DNA of 35,727 bases from an uncultured Bacteroides sp. (GTDB lineage: Bacteria; Bacteroidota; Bacteroidia; Bacteroidales; Bacteroidaceae), in the NCBI GenBank assembly GCA_949288715.1, contig CASELH010000059.1, forward strand, positions 1 to 35,727, written 5' to 3'. Positions 25,456 through 33,617 of this stretch are shown piece by piece. The notes below the pieces were generated by a model. The model saw only the letters and a program-made list of their open reading frames with translations. It did not search any database and had not been told where the DNA came from. Numbering within the stretch: the stretch's first letter is position 1; each line of letters begins with the position of its first letter. The position numbers and the translations under genes were made by a program.

Positions 25456-25845
25456 ATGATGGATTTTATTACGGTACCGCTTATTACAGGTATTATTGTG
25501 TTGGGTATCTACAAGTTATTTGAACTGTTTGTATGCCGCCGCGAGCGAATTATGCAACTGGAAAAGAGCAATGAACTATGGCCGAACAAGAACATGCTGC
25601 AACATTATGGTTTTCACTTGTCTTTTTCTACACTAAAATGCGGCTGCCTGCTGTTGGGAATAGGAATCGGGCTGCTATTGGGCTACTTGATATGCGCGAC
25701 CACAATACCGGGATTCCTCGAAGATAAAGTTGCTTACTACAGATTACCATCGCTGGTATTTGGCGCATGCGTGTTACTGATGGGAGGACTGGGGTTGCTA
25801 ACAGCCTTTGTCATTGAACTGAAAATAAACAAAAAGCCAGAATAG
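25456..25845 (+). CDS. Small membrane protein, likely ECF-sigma target (DUF6249-like)
   Basis: The 129-residue protein has an N-terminal membrane helix (about 7-25, LITGIIVLGIYKLFELFV), a short charged cytoplasmic loop starting CRRERIMQLEK, and two further helices at about 58-81 and 97-121. The helix-plus-CRRER start resembles Bacteroidales membrane proteins labelled DUF6249 that often neighbour ECF sigma genes; this match is from memory and tentative. It shares a mirror-image ECF promoter with the sigma operon, so it is probably part of the same stress or envelope response. ATG codons at 25456 and 25459 are equally possible starts. Confidence 0.75.
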   Translation: MMDFITVPLITGIIVLGIYKLFELFVCRRERIMQLEKSNELWPNKNMLQHYGFHLSFSTLKCGCLLLGIGIGLLLGYLICATTIPGFLEDKVAYYRLPSLVFGACVLLMGGLGLLTAFVIELKINKKPE

Positions 25846-25926
25846 AGGCCGACATTCCTTGCGCCATGCGCAAACTCCCCCTCTACTCCAGAAGGTGTTA
25901 TGAATGCCTTCAAATGTTATATATTG

Positions 25927-25993
25927 GGCACGGATTACGCGGAATAACGCGGATTTAATAAACTTAATCCGTGAAATCCGCGTAATCCGTGCC
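25927..25993. repeat. Intergenic palindrome with 17-bp perfect arms
   Basis: 25927-25943 and 25977-25993 are perfect inverted copies, and the 33-nt centre contains further partly complementary GCGGATT/AATCCG words. The arms repeat the words GGATTACGCGG and ACGCGGATT, a style common in Bacteroides intergenic repeats. No T-run follows, so it is not a simple terminator. Small hairpins built on CAGAAGG/CCTTC lie on either side (25891-25911 and 26010-26042). Confidence 0.7.
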
Positions 25994-26110
25994 TAAAAGA
26001 AATCATTCAGAAGGTTTTGACACACCTCCATACAGAACCTTCAATAGCACTCAATGAAAAACAAATAAATCCTAAATTCAGAAGAAATACCGAATATATT
26101 TCGCTAAACA

Positions 26111-26142
26111 CTTGCAGAATCCATCGAAAACTATTTCCTTTG
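26111..26142 (+). promoter_or_regulatory. Possible promoter of the persulfide-protein operon
   Basis: CTTG (26111-26114), 20 nt, TTCCTTTG (26135-26142) matches the Bacteroides consensus with one mismatch in each box. The ATG is 87 nt downstream, leaving space in the leader for a regulator site. No inverted repeat typical of a MarR operator stands out. Confidence 0.35.
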
Positions 26143-26228
26143 CACAAAATATTCCAATGGAAACTATTTACAATAGACAAGAAGTACCGGGAAGGAAACA
26201 GTTTTAACCCCCAAACGACAGAAACATT

Positions 26229-28688
26229 ATGAAGTACATCATTGTAGGCGGAGTAGCCGGAGGAGCCACAGCGGCAGCACGCATCCGGCGGAACACGGAA
26301 GAAGCGGAAATCATCTTGCTGGAGCGGGGCAAGTACATCTCTTATGCCAATTGCGGACTACCATATTATATAGGCGGCGTGATAAGCGAGCGCGATCGCT
26401 TGTTTGTGCAGACGCCGGAGGCCTTTGGGCGGCGGTTCAACATAGACGTGCGCACGCAGTCGGAAGCCACGGCGATAGACGCGGCGCGGCGGGAGGTGAC
26501 CATACGCCGCAGCGACGGAACGACCTACACCGAGGGCTACGACAAATTGCTGCTCTCGCCCGGCGCCTCTGCCGTGCGGCCTCCCCTGCCGGGCATAGAC
26601 AGCGTGGGCATCTTCACCCTGCGCAATGTGGACGACACGGACCGCATCAAACAGTACATGCAGCAGCACAACGTGCGCCAGGCCGTGGTGGTAGGCGGCG
26701 GCTTCATCGGGCTGGAGATGGCGGAAAACCTGCAGGAGGCCGGGGCAGAAGTGGCCGTGGTGGAGATGGCCGACCAGGTAATGGGTCCCATAGACTTCTC
26801 CATGGCTGCACTGGTGCACAGGCACTTGCAGGAGAAGGGTGTGAAACTCTACCTGCAGCAGGCAGTAGAGGCTTTTGAGCCGGCGGGCGGCGACGGCGGC
26901 GTGGACGTGCGCCTGAAGTCGGGCATCCGCCTGCATGCCCAGCTGGTGCTGCTCTCCATAGGGGTGCGTGCCGAGACGCGCCTGGCCTCCGAAGCCGGAC
27001 TGAAGCTGGGCGACATGCGCGGCATCTGGGTAAACGAGTACCTGCAGACCTCTGACCCGGACATTTATGCCGTGGGCGACGCCATAGAGTATCCGCACCC
27101 CCTGACAGGCAAACCCTGGCTGAACTTCCTGGCAGGTCCGGCCAACCGGCAGGCGCGCATCGTGGCAGACAACATGACCTTCGGCAACCGCGAGAAATAC
27201 GAGGGCTCCATAGGCACCTCCATCGCCAAGGTATTCGACCTCACGGTGGCTTCCACCGGACTTCCAGCCAAGCGGCTGAAGCAGATGGGCATGCCTTACC
27301 TCTCGGCCACCATCCACTCCGGCGCACACGCGGGCTACTATCCGGGTGCCTCGCAGATGGATATAAAAATCACCTTTTCGCCTGTCGACGGACGGCTGTA
27401 TGGCGCACAGATAGTGGGCTACGACGGGGTAGACAAGCGCATTGACCAGTATGCCCTGGCCATCAAGCAAGGCGGCACGGTGCACAGCCTCACGCAGCTG
27501 GAGCATGCCTACGCCCCACCCTTCTCTTCGGCCAAAGACCCGGTAGCCATATCGGGCTATGTGGCGGGCAACATTCTTTCCGGCAAAATGACGCCCTTGT
27601 ACTGGCGGGAATTGCAAGCCGCCGACTTGTCTAAAGTCACCCTGGTGGACGTGCGCACGGCTGACGAATATGCCTTGGGACACATAAACGGCGCCAAGAA
27701 CGTGCCACTGGACGACCTGCGCGGACGCCTGCAGGAGATTCCGGCTGACAAGCCCGTTTACGTGTATTGCGCCGTGGGCCTGCGCGGCTATCTGGCCTCC
27801 AACATACTGAAAGGACACGGATACAAAGACGTGCGCAACCTGGTGGGCGGACTCAAGACCTACCTGGCCGCCACCACGCCCGTATGCCTTCCGCCCGACG
27901 GAGAGGGCGGCCACCGGCCTTCCGGCAAGCCTCAGCCGGCCACAGCTCCCGGCGGTGCCAAGGTGATAAAGGTGGATGCCTGCGGCATGCAGTGCCCCGG
28001 CCCCATCTTGAAACTGAAGAAAAGCATGGAAAACCTCCGCCCGGGCGAGCGGATAGAGGTGCTGGCCACAGACGCGGCCTTTCCGCGCGACGCCGAAGCC
28101 TGGTGCCGCTGCACGGGGCACCGCTTCTTGTCGACATCCGCCCAAAGCGGTACCTACAGCGTCAGCATAGAAAAGTCGGCACCTGATGCCTGCAAAGCGC
28201 CGGCCGAGACTGCCGCAAGGCGGGGCAAAACGCTCATCCTGTTCAGCGACGACCTGGACAAGGCGCTGGCCACCTTCATCCTGGCCAACGGCGCAGCAGC
28301 CACCGGGCAGAAGACCACCATCTTCTTTACCTTCTGGGGCCTGAACGTGCTGAAGAAGCAGCACAAGCCGCGCGTGGAGAAAGACTTCTGGGGCAAGATG
28401 TTTGGGTGGATGCTGCCCTCCAGCTCCCTCCGGCTGAAGCTCTCGCAGATGAACATGCTGGGCATAGGCGCCAAGATGATGCGCCACCTGATGGCATTGA
28501 AAGGCATAGACTCCCTGGAGTCACTGCGCAGGCAGGCGCAGGAAAACGGTGTGGAGTTCATAGCCTGCCAGATGTCCATGGACGTGATGGGCATCCGCAA
28601 AGAAGAACTGCTGGATGGCGTGAGCATAGGCGGCGTGGCCACCTACATGGAGCGCGCGGAGCAAGCCAACGTAAATCTGTTTATTTAA
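26229..28688 (+). CDS. Four-module CoA-disulfide/persulfide reductase fused to rhodanese, TusA and DsrE-like domains
   Basis: This 819-residue protein joins four sulfur-handling modules. Residues 1-450 are a flavin disulfide oxidoreductase of the CoA-disulfide reductase/NADH-persulfide reductase type: FAD motif GGVAGG (7-12), redox C42 in SYANCGLPYY, NAD motif VVGGGFIGLE (154-163). Residues 460-548 are a rhodanese with C514 in VYCAVGLRG. Residues 578-650 are a TusA-like sulfur carrier with CPGP (C589; also C585). Residues 665-819 are a DsrE-like domain with C780 in FIACQMSMDVMGI. All candidate cysteines are present, suggesting internal transfer of sulfane sulfur. Such proteins reduce CoA persulfides or disulfides with NAD(P)H. 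A cysteine-rich MarR gene follows 32 nt later. Confidence 0.92.
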   Translation: MKYIIVGGVAGGATAAARIRRNTEEAEIILLERGKYISYANCGLPYYIGGVISERDRLFVQTPEAFGRRFNIDVRTQSEATAIDAARREVTIRRSDGTTYTEGYDKLLLSPGASAVRPPLPGIDSVGIFTLRNVDDTDRIKQYMQQHNVRQAVVVGGGFIGLEMAENLQEAGAEVAVVEMADQVMGPIDFSMAALVHRHLQEKGVKLYLQQAVEAFEPAGGDGGVDVRLKSGIRLHAQLVLLSIGVRAETRLASEAGLKLGDMRGIWVNEYLQTSDPDIYAVGDAIEYPHPLTGKPWLNFLAGPANRQARIVADNMTFGNREKYEGSIGTSIAKVFDLTVASTGLPAKRLKQMGMPYLSATIHSGAHAGYYPGASQMDIKITFSPVDGRLYGAQIVGYDGVDKRIDQYALAIKQGGTVHSLTQLEHAYAPPFSSAKDPVAISGYVAGNILSGKMTPLYWRELQAADLSKVTLVDVRTADEYALGHINGAKNVPLDDLRGRLQEIPADKPVYVYCAVGLRGYLASNILKGHGYKDVRNLVGGLKTYLAATTPVCLPPDGEGGHRPSGKPQPATAPGGAKVIKVDACGMQCPGPILKLKKSMENLRPGERIEVLATDAAFPRDAEAWCRCTGHRFLSTSAQSGTYSVSIEKSAPDACKAPAETAARRGKTLILFSDDLDKALATFILANGAAATGQKTTIFFTFWGLNVLKKQHKPRVEKDFWGKMFGWMLPSSSLRLKLSQMNMLGIGAKMMRHLMALKGIDSLESLRRQAQENGVEFIACQMSMDVMGIRKEELLDGVSIGGVATYMERAEQANVNLFI

Positions 28689-28720
28689 AGTAACCCGCCC
28701 GACAATAAAGACTGAGACAA

Positions 28721-29080
28721 ATGGAAAAGATACAATGCATCTGCGCAATGCGGGAACTTCTGCAGACACTTACCATGCTGGAGAACCAACTGACGGAGAA
28801 CTATGGCCTGAAGTTGAACGAGGCCATGGTGCTATGCAGCGTGGGCAACGACACCGTAAGCGCAAGCACCATAGCCGAATGCACGGGAATGACCCCTTCG
28901 CACGCCTCAAAGGTGATAGGAGCCGTAGAAAAGAAAGGCCTGCTGACCCGCAGTCTGGGGGATTGCGACAAACGCCAAATGCACTTCGCCCTGACGGACA
29001 GCGGGAAAAGCCTTTTACGCCGCCTCAAAGAGGAGGGAATGGAGATGCCGGAAAAGTTAAAAGGCTATTTTGAAGGATAA
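28721..29080 (+). CDS. MarR-like winged-helix regulator, cysteine-rich
   Basis: The 119-residue protein has a MarR-type winged helix: recognition region STIAECTGMTPSHASKVIGA, wing segment RSLGDCDKRQMHFALTDSG. It has five cysteines (C6, C8, C39, C54, C82), many for so short a protein, with C6-x-C8 near the N terminus and C82 in the wing where the family usually has an Asp/Arg motif. Being 32 nt downstream of the persulfide-handling gene, it may sense reactive sulfur or redox state and control that operon; this is inference from context. It is shorter than most MarR proteins, as the C-terminal dimer helix is abbreviated. Confidence 0.8.
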   Translation: MEKIQCICAMRELLQTLTMLENQLTENYGLKLNEAMVLCSVGNDTVSASTIAECTGMTPSHASKVIGAVEKKGLLTRSLGDCDKRQMHFALTDSGKSLLRRLKEEGMEMPEKLKGYFEG

Positions 29081-29117
29081 CAACCGCGTTTTCCGCCGCA
29101 TTTGTCGCAAAAAAGCG

Positions 29118-29125
29118 TAACTTTG
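29118..29125 (+). promoter_or_regulatory. -7 box of the aminopeptidase gene promoter
   Basis: TAACTTTG matches TAnnTTTG and lies 44 nt before the ATG. A TTTG at 29101-29104 is only 13 nt upstream, too close for the usual -33 element. Confidence 0.5.
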
Positions 29126-29169
29126 GGGAGTGAAAACGACATTGGTCATCAACATAAGCATAACAGCCT

Positions 29170-30954
29170 ATGAAACAGACAATAAAGCAACGCATTGAAG
29201 ACTTGCGGAAAATAATGGCAGAAGAAGGCGTACAGGCCTTCATCGTGCCCAGCACCGACCCGCACATGAGCGAATATGTGGCGCCCCACTGGCAAGCCCG
29301 CGAGTGGATTTCGGGCTTTACCGGCTCGGCCGGCACCGTGGTGGTAACGACAGACAAGGCGGGGCTGTGGACCGACTCACGCTACTTCCTACAGGCCGCC
29401 GAACAACTGGAGGGCACGGGCATCGGCCTTTTCAAGGAAATGCTGCCCGAAACGCCGGACATTCCCGCCTTCTTGTCCAAAGAATTGCAACCGGGCGGAA
29501 CGGTGGGCATAGACGCCACCGTGTTCTCCACCCGTGAGGCAGAAACGCTGACGGGAAAGCTGGCCGGGGCAGGCATTGGCGTGAAGTGCATGGCCGACCC
29601 CTTTGCCCGCATTTGGCACGACCGTCCCGCCATGCCGGAAGCTGCCGCACAGGTATATCCCCTGCACTATGCAGGCAGAAACTGCACCGACAAGCTGGCC
29701 GACATCCGCCAGAAGATGCTGAAGGACGGGGTGCAGGCCTTGCTGCTTTCCGCCTTGGACGAGATAGCCTGGACACTGAACCTGCGCGGCGACGACGTGC
29801 ATTGCAATCCCGTAGTGGTGAGCTATCTGCTGGTAACCGAAAAGGAGGCGCACTACTTCATCGACCCCGCCAAGCTGACCCGCGAAGTGACGGAATACCT
29901 GGCCGCACACGCCATCACGTGGCATCCGTACGAAGAAATCACCGGCTTCCTGTCCCGAATGCAGGGGCTAACCGTAGGACTGCAACCCGGGCAAACCAAC
30001 TACGCCCTCAGCACCGCCCTGCGTGCCACTACTTGCACCGTGCGGCAGATGGCCTCGCCTGTCGCTCTGCTGAAGGCTGTGCGCAACGAGCAGGAGATTG
30101 AGGGCATCCGTGCCGCCATGCAGCGCGACGGGGTAGCCTTGGTACGCTTCCTGATGTGGTTGGAGCAGGCCGTGCCGCAAGGCGGGGAAACGGAAATGAG
30201 CATTGACCGCAAGCTGCACGAACTGCGTGCCGCACAACCCCTATACAAGGGCGAAAGCTTCGACACCATAGCCGGCTACGGCGCGCACGGGGCCATTGTG
30301 CACTACGAGGCCACCCCGGAAACCGATGCCCCCCTGCTCCCCCGGGGCTTCTTGCTGCTCGACTCGGGCGCACAATACCTGGACGGCACGACGGACATCA
30401 CCCGCACCATTGCCCTCGGCCCACTGACCGACGATGAGCGCCTGGACTACACCCTGGTGCTGAAGGGGCACATTGCGCTTGCCTCTGCCGTATTTCCTGA
30501 AGGCACGCGCGGCGCGCAACTCGACGTACTGGCACGCATGCCCTTGTGGCAACACCATGCCAACTACCTGCATGGCACCGGGCACGGCGTGGGGCACTTC
30601 CTCAACGTGCACGAAGGGCCGCAAAGCATCCGCATGCAGGAGAATCCCGTGGCCTTGCTGCCGGGCATGGTCACCAGCAACGAGCCGGGCGTCTACCGCG
30701 CAGGCAGCCACGGCGTGCGCACCGAGAACCTGCTGCTCACCGTACCTGCGGGCGAGGGGCTGTTTGGCCGCTACCTGCGCTTTGAGACGCTGACCCTTTG
30801 CCCCATCTGCACGCGTGGCATCATTAAGGGAATGCTAACAGCGGATGAAACGGCTTGGTTGAACAGTTACCATCAAATGGTATATGAAAAACTATCGCCC
30901 AGCCTCAACGAAGAAGAGCGCAACTGGCTGGCACGGGCGACATGGGCTATTTAA
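29170..30954 (+). CDS. Xaa-Pro aminopeptidase (M24 family, long form)
   Basis: The 594-residue enzyme has two non-catalytic creatinase-like N-terminal domains (about 1-300; FIVPSTDPHMSEYV, then ISGFTGSAGTVVV) and a C-terminal pita-bread M24 domain with all five metal ligands: D398 (LLLDSG), D409 (GTTDITRT), H472 (GTGHGVGHFL), E505 (SNEPGVY) and E519 (RTENLLL). It removes N-terminal residues preceding proline, using two Mn or Zn ions, and is probably cytoplasmic as there is no signal peptide. The three-domain length matches the eukaryote-like aminopeptidase P group common in Bacteroidota. It appears monocistronic, followed by a repeat element. Confidence 0.93.
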   Translation: MKQTIKQRIEDLRKIMAEEGVQAFIVPSTDPHMSEYVAPHWQAREWISGFTGSAGTVVVTTDKAGLWTDSRYFLQAAEQLEGTGIGLFKEMLPETPDIPAFLSKELQPGGTVGIDATVFSTREAETLTGKLAGAGIGVKCMADPFARIWHDRPAMPEAAAQVYPLHYAGRNCTDKLADIRQKMLKDGVQALLLSALDEIAWTLNLRGDDVHCNPVVVSYLLVTEKEAHYFIDPAKLTREVTEYLAAHAITWHPYEEITGFLSRMQGLTVGLQPGQTNYALSTALRATTCTVRQMASPVALLKAVRNEQEIEGIRAAMQRDGVALVRFLMWLEQAVPQGGETEMSIDRKLHELRAAQPLYKGESFDTIAGYGAHGAIVHYEATPETDAPLLPRGFLLLDSGAQYLDGTTDITRTIALGPLTDDERLDYTLVLKGHIALASAVFPEGTRGAQLDVLARMPLWQHHANYLHGTGHGVGHFLNVHEGPQSIRMQENPVALLPGMVTSNEPGVYRAGSHGVRTENLLLTVPAGEGLFGRYLRFETLTLCPICTRGIIKGMLTADETAWLNSYHQMVYEKLSPSLNEEERNWLARATWAI

Positions 30955-30964
30955 ATGATGATTT

Positions 30965-31176
30965 GTCGGGCTGCGTTGTGTGTGCGATGGCACGCAGATG
31001 ACGCAGACGAGCGCAGATTTACGCAGATTTTTAATAACTGAGACATTTATCTGTCATTCTGAACGCAGTGAAGAATCTCCTATTATGTGAGAGATGCTTC
31101 ACTTACGTTCAGCATGACGAAAAGAAATAAATCTGCGGTCATCTGCTATATCTGCGTCATCTGCGTGCCATCTAAA
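30965..31176. repeat. Nested palindromic intergenic repeat, copy 1
   Basis: Outer arms are a perfect 20-bp inverted repeat (30988-31007 with 31151-31170), rich in CGCAGAT words. Inside is a second imperfect inverted pair: 31053-31080 (GTCATTCTGAACGCAGTGAA start) with 31091-31118 (ending ACGTTCAGCATGAC). The inner CTGAACG-AGTGAAG-ATCTC words belong to a repeat style widespread in Bacteroidota. A second copy at 35572-35727 has the inner part reversed. No coding frame is present. Confidence 0.85.
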
Positions 31177-31212
31177 TGCACAGTTAAATTCCCATTTATA
31201 ACTTAAGAAAAT

Positions 31213-31725
31213 ATGGCACTCATTAAATCAGTAAGGGGATTTACCCCGGAAATTGGAGAGAATTGTTTTTTGGCAGACAATGCCACAGTGATAGGCGATG
31301 TGAAGATGGGCCGCGACTGCAGCGTGTGGTTCAACACCGTGTTGCGGGGTGATGTCAACTCCATCCGCATAGGCAACGGGGTGAACATACAGGATGGCAG
31401 CGTGCTGCACACGCTTTACGAGAAGTCGGTCATTGAAATAGGCGACCACGTGTCCATCGGGCACAATGTCACCATCCATGGGGCTACCGTCAAAGACTAT
31501 GCCCTCATCGGCATGGGGGCCACTGTGCTCGACCATGCTGTAGTGGGCGAAGGCACCATCGTGGCAGCCGGCGCGCTGGTGCTGAGCCACACGGTCATTG
31601 AGCCGGGCACCGTGTGGGCAGGCGTCCCCGCCAAGTTCGTCAAGAAAGTAGATCCCGAGCAGGCAAAGGAATTGAACCAGAAGATAGCGCACAACTACCT
31701 GATGTACTCGGAATGGTATAAGTAG
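31213..31725 (+). CDS. Gamma-class carbonic anhydrase-like protein
   Basis: The 170-residue left-handed beta-helix protein has hexapeptide repeats (ATVIGDVKMG, VIEIGDHVSIG, ALIGMGATVLDHAVVGEG) and the three zinc-ligand histidines H66 (VLHTL), H84 (SIGHN) and H89 (TIHG). Gamma-class homologues (Cam/YrdA family) form trimers with metal at the interfaces and may hydrate CO2, although many have low or untested activity. The ATG follows a short leader after the repeat element, and no promoter match is seen; the inserted repeat may have separated the gene from its original upstream region. Confidence 0.9.
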   Translation: MALIKSVRGFTPEIGENCFLADNATVIGDVKMGRDCSVWFNTVLRGDVNSIRIGNGVNIQDGSVLHTLYEKSVIEIGDHVSIGHNVTIHGATVKDYALIGMGATVLDHAVVGEGTIVAAGALVLSHTVIEPGTVWAGVPAKFVKKVDPEQAKELNQKIAHNYLMYSEWYK

Positions 31726-31745
31726 TGCTTAAAAAGCGCACGCCA

Positions 31746-31777
31746 TTTGGCAACCCTGTAAATATATAGTATCTTTG
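31746..31777 (+). promoter_or_regulatory. Promoter of the glycan-assembly gene group
   Basis: TTTG (31746-31749), 20 nt, TATCTTTG (31770-31777) fits the consensus very well. It begins 21 nt after the carbonic anhydrase stop and lies 37 nt before the first glycosyltransferase start. Confidence 0.78.
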
Positions 31778-31814
31778 CCCCATCCTCTTGCATAAACAAA
31801 TTTAATGAAAGCAC

Positions 31815-32606
31815 ATGAATCCGGATATTCCAAAACAACAGGTCATTGTATCGCTAACGTCATTCCCGCCGGCAATATCATACGCCACCCGAGCCATACA
31901 ATCCATTTTGAAAGGCTCCGTTCTTCCCGACAAGGTGGTGTTGTACCTTACCGTTGCACAATTTGGCAATGCAGGGATTCCACAAGACCTTCTGAAACTG
32001 GCAGCGAATAGTTCAATCTTTGAGATACGAAATTATGATTGGGACATCCGTTCATACCGGAAGCTGATTCCGGCACTGAAAGACTTCCCGGATGCCATCA
32101 TTGTAACAATAGACGATGACGTGGCCTACCACAGACACATGTTGCGCGACTTGCTGCGCTTGCATGAGCAAATACCAAGTGCTGTACTGGCGCATCGCGC
32201 CAAAAGGATGAAGCCGGACAAGCCCTATCATAAATGGAGCAAATACAGGTGGTACAACTTCGTGGGGCAGAAAATTCACTGCGGCTTTAAGAATATTCAA
32301 ACGGGTGTAGGCGGAGTTCTCTATCCCCCCCACTCTTTAAAGGAAGAGATGCTCGATGAAAATCTGTTCACCCAAATAGCTCCGACAACGGACGATATAT
32401 GGTTCTGGGCGGCAGCAGTGGCCAATGGAACTCCGATTGTGCCTGTTCCCTTCGGACACAACAAGCCACACGGACTGGGGAAGCCCAAACAACTGTCTTT
32501 GAAAACCACCAACTTCAAGTCGGGCACCGATAAGAACGCTGCCGCGCTGAAGGCTATCTTAGAAAAATATCCTGCAATCAAACAGAAAATAGAGCATGAA
32601 AAGTGA
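31815..32606 (+). CDS. Putative glycosyltransferase with DDD motif
   Basis: The 263-residue protein has a GT-A-like N-terminal half: a strand start (QVIVSLTSFPPAI), SIFEIRNYDWDIRSYRKLIP and the metal-binding acidic cluster IVTIDDDVAYHR (D100-D102), where sugar-nucleotide-dependent enzymes hold Mn2+ or Mg2+. The segment TGVGGVLYPPHSLKEEML and TTDDIWFWAAAVANGTPIV follow the pattern of acceptor-side motifs in such enzymes. There is no membrane helix. It overlaps the next gene by 11 nt, and the pair are read from the strong promoter just upstream. The sugar and acceptor are unknown. Confidence 0.82.
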   Translation: MNPDIPKQQVIVSLTSFPPAISYATRAIQSILKGSVLPDKVVLYLTVAQFGNAGIPQDLLKLAANSSIFEIRNYDWDIRSYRKLIPALKDFPDAIIVTIDDDVAYHRHMLRDLLRLHEQIPSAVLAHRAKRMKPDKPYHKWSKYRWYNFVGQKIHCGFKNIQTGVGGVLYPPHSLKEEMLDENLFTQIAPTTDDIWFWAAAVANGTPIVPVPFGHNKPHGLGKPKQLSLKTTNFKSGTDKNAAALKAILEKYPAIKQKIEHEK

Positions 32607-33546
32607 CTCCAACGAAATTGACCTAGTATACTTGTGGGTAGATGGAAACGACCCGGCATGGCAGGCAAAGCATAACGCCTTCATAGGTCTGCCCCAAGAA
32701 AATCTGCCAGTGAACTGCAAAGGCCGGTATGCCGACAATGACGAACTGAAATACAGCCTGAGATCGGTAGAAAAGTATGCGCCCTGGATACGGCGGGTAT
32801 TCATTGTCACCGATAACCAGATACCCGCGTGGTTAGACACATCAAACACAAAGGTCAGGATAATAGACCATGCCGAAATCATGCCGCCGGAAAGTTTGCC
32901 TTGCTTCAATTCCAGCTTGATAGAACATTTCCTGTACCGGATACCAGGACTTGCAGAACGATTTCTGTTTGCCAACGATGACATGTTCATAAACATGACC
33001 GTCACGCCCGATGACTTTTTCACATCGGAAGGCTTCCCCATTATACGGCTCACACGCAAACCTTTCCGAAGATTACAATGGTTCTGTCGCGAAAAGATAC
33101 TCCAAAAACCGCTGAAAAATTACAGCAAGATGCTAGCACGCTCCTCGCAACTAGTCAACAACAGGTATGGAGTCTACTACACAGGGCTACCCCACCACAA
33201 CATAGATGCTTATCTCAAAAGCGACTACCGGCGAGTTGTGGAGGAAGTGCTGCGCGATGAATTTTCTGCCAACAACCAAAACCGGATGCGTAACAACAAA
33301 GATGTACACCGTAGCGTAATTTCATACATCGCTTTGGCAGAAAAGCATGGACTGCTGCGCTATGTCTCCAAAGAAGAATCGATGCATATCATGATACATA
33401 AAGATCGGCACTATAAAAGGTTGGAGAAATGCCACCCCATGCTGTTCTGCATGAACGATTCGGAATATGCCACGGATAGCGACAGAATAAAGGCGAAAGT
33501 CTATCTAAAAAAACGGTTTCCGGAGAAATCGGCATTCGAAAAATAG
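32596..33546 (+). CDS. Stealth-family sugar-phosphate transferase
   Basis: The 316-residue protein contains the Stealth conserved regions in order: CR1 IDLVYLWVDGNDPAW (8-22), CR2 DNDELKYSLRSVEKYAPWIR (47-66), VFIVTDNQIPAWL, NSSLIEHFLYRIPGL and FANDDMF (125-131), a basic CR3 region (about 185-240) and the CR4-like end KRFPEKSAFEK. Stealth proteins transfer hexose-1-phosphates to make phosphodiester-linked capsule or surface glycans. The length is that of a complete member. It overlaps the upstream glycosyltransferase gene, suggesting coupled synthesis. The exact sugar cannot be told. Confidence 0.9.
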   Translation: MKSDSNEIDLVYLWVDGNDPAWQAKHNAFIGLPQENLPVNCKGRYADNDELKYSLRSVEKYAPWIRRVFIVTDNQIPAWLDTSNTKVRIIDHAEIMPPESLPCFNSSLIEHFLYRIPGLAERFLFANDDMFINMTVTPDDFFTSEGFPIIRLTRKPFRRLQWFCREKILQKPLKNYSKMLARSSQLVNNRYGVYYTGLPHHNIDAYLKSDYRRVVEEVLRDEFSANNQNRMRNNKDVHRSVISYIALAEKHGLLRYVSKEESMHIMIHKDRHYKRLEKCHPMLFCMNDSEYATDSDRIKAKVYLKKRFPEKSAFEK

Positions 33547-33617
33547 CATCCGTTTGCCGATGTTCTTCATTTGCCCTATAAACATAGGGGTCACATTACT
33601 ACTTTTTACACTTCATT

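Noticed and set aside
26358-28487. A 709-codon open frame opposite the four-module sulfur protein
   Set aside because: It results from high-GC codon use on the coding strand. It contains no motifs and lies wholly within a clear gene.
31021-31130. The inner inverted repeat of copy 1 as a simple terminator of the aminopeptidase gene
   Set aside because: There is no T-run after the stem on either strand, and the same core recurs elsewhere in the opposite orientation.
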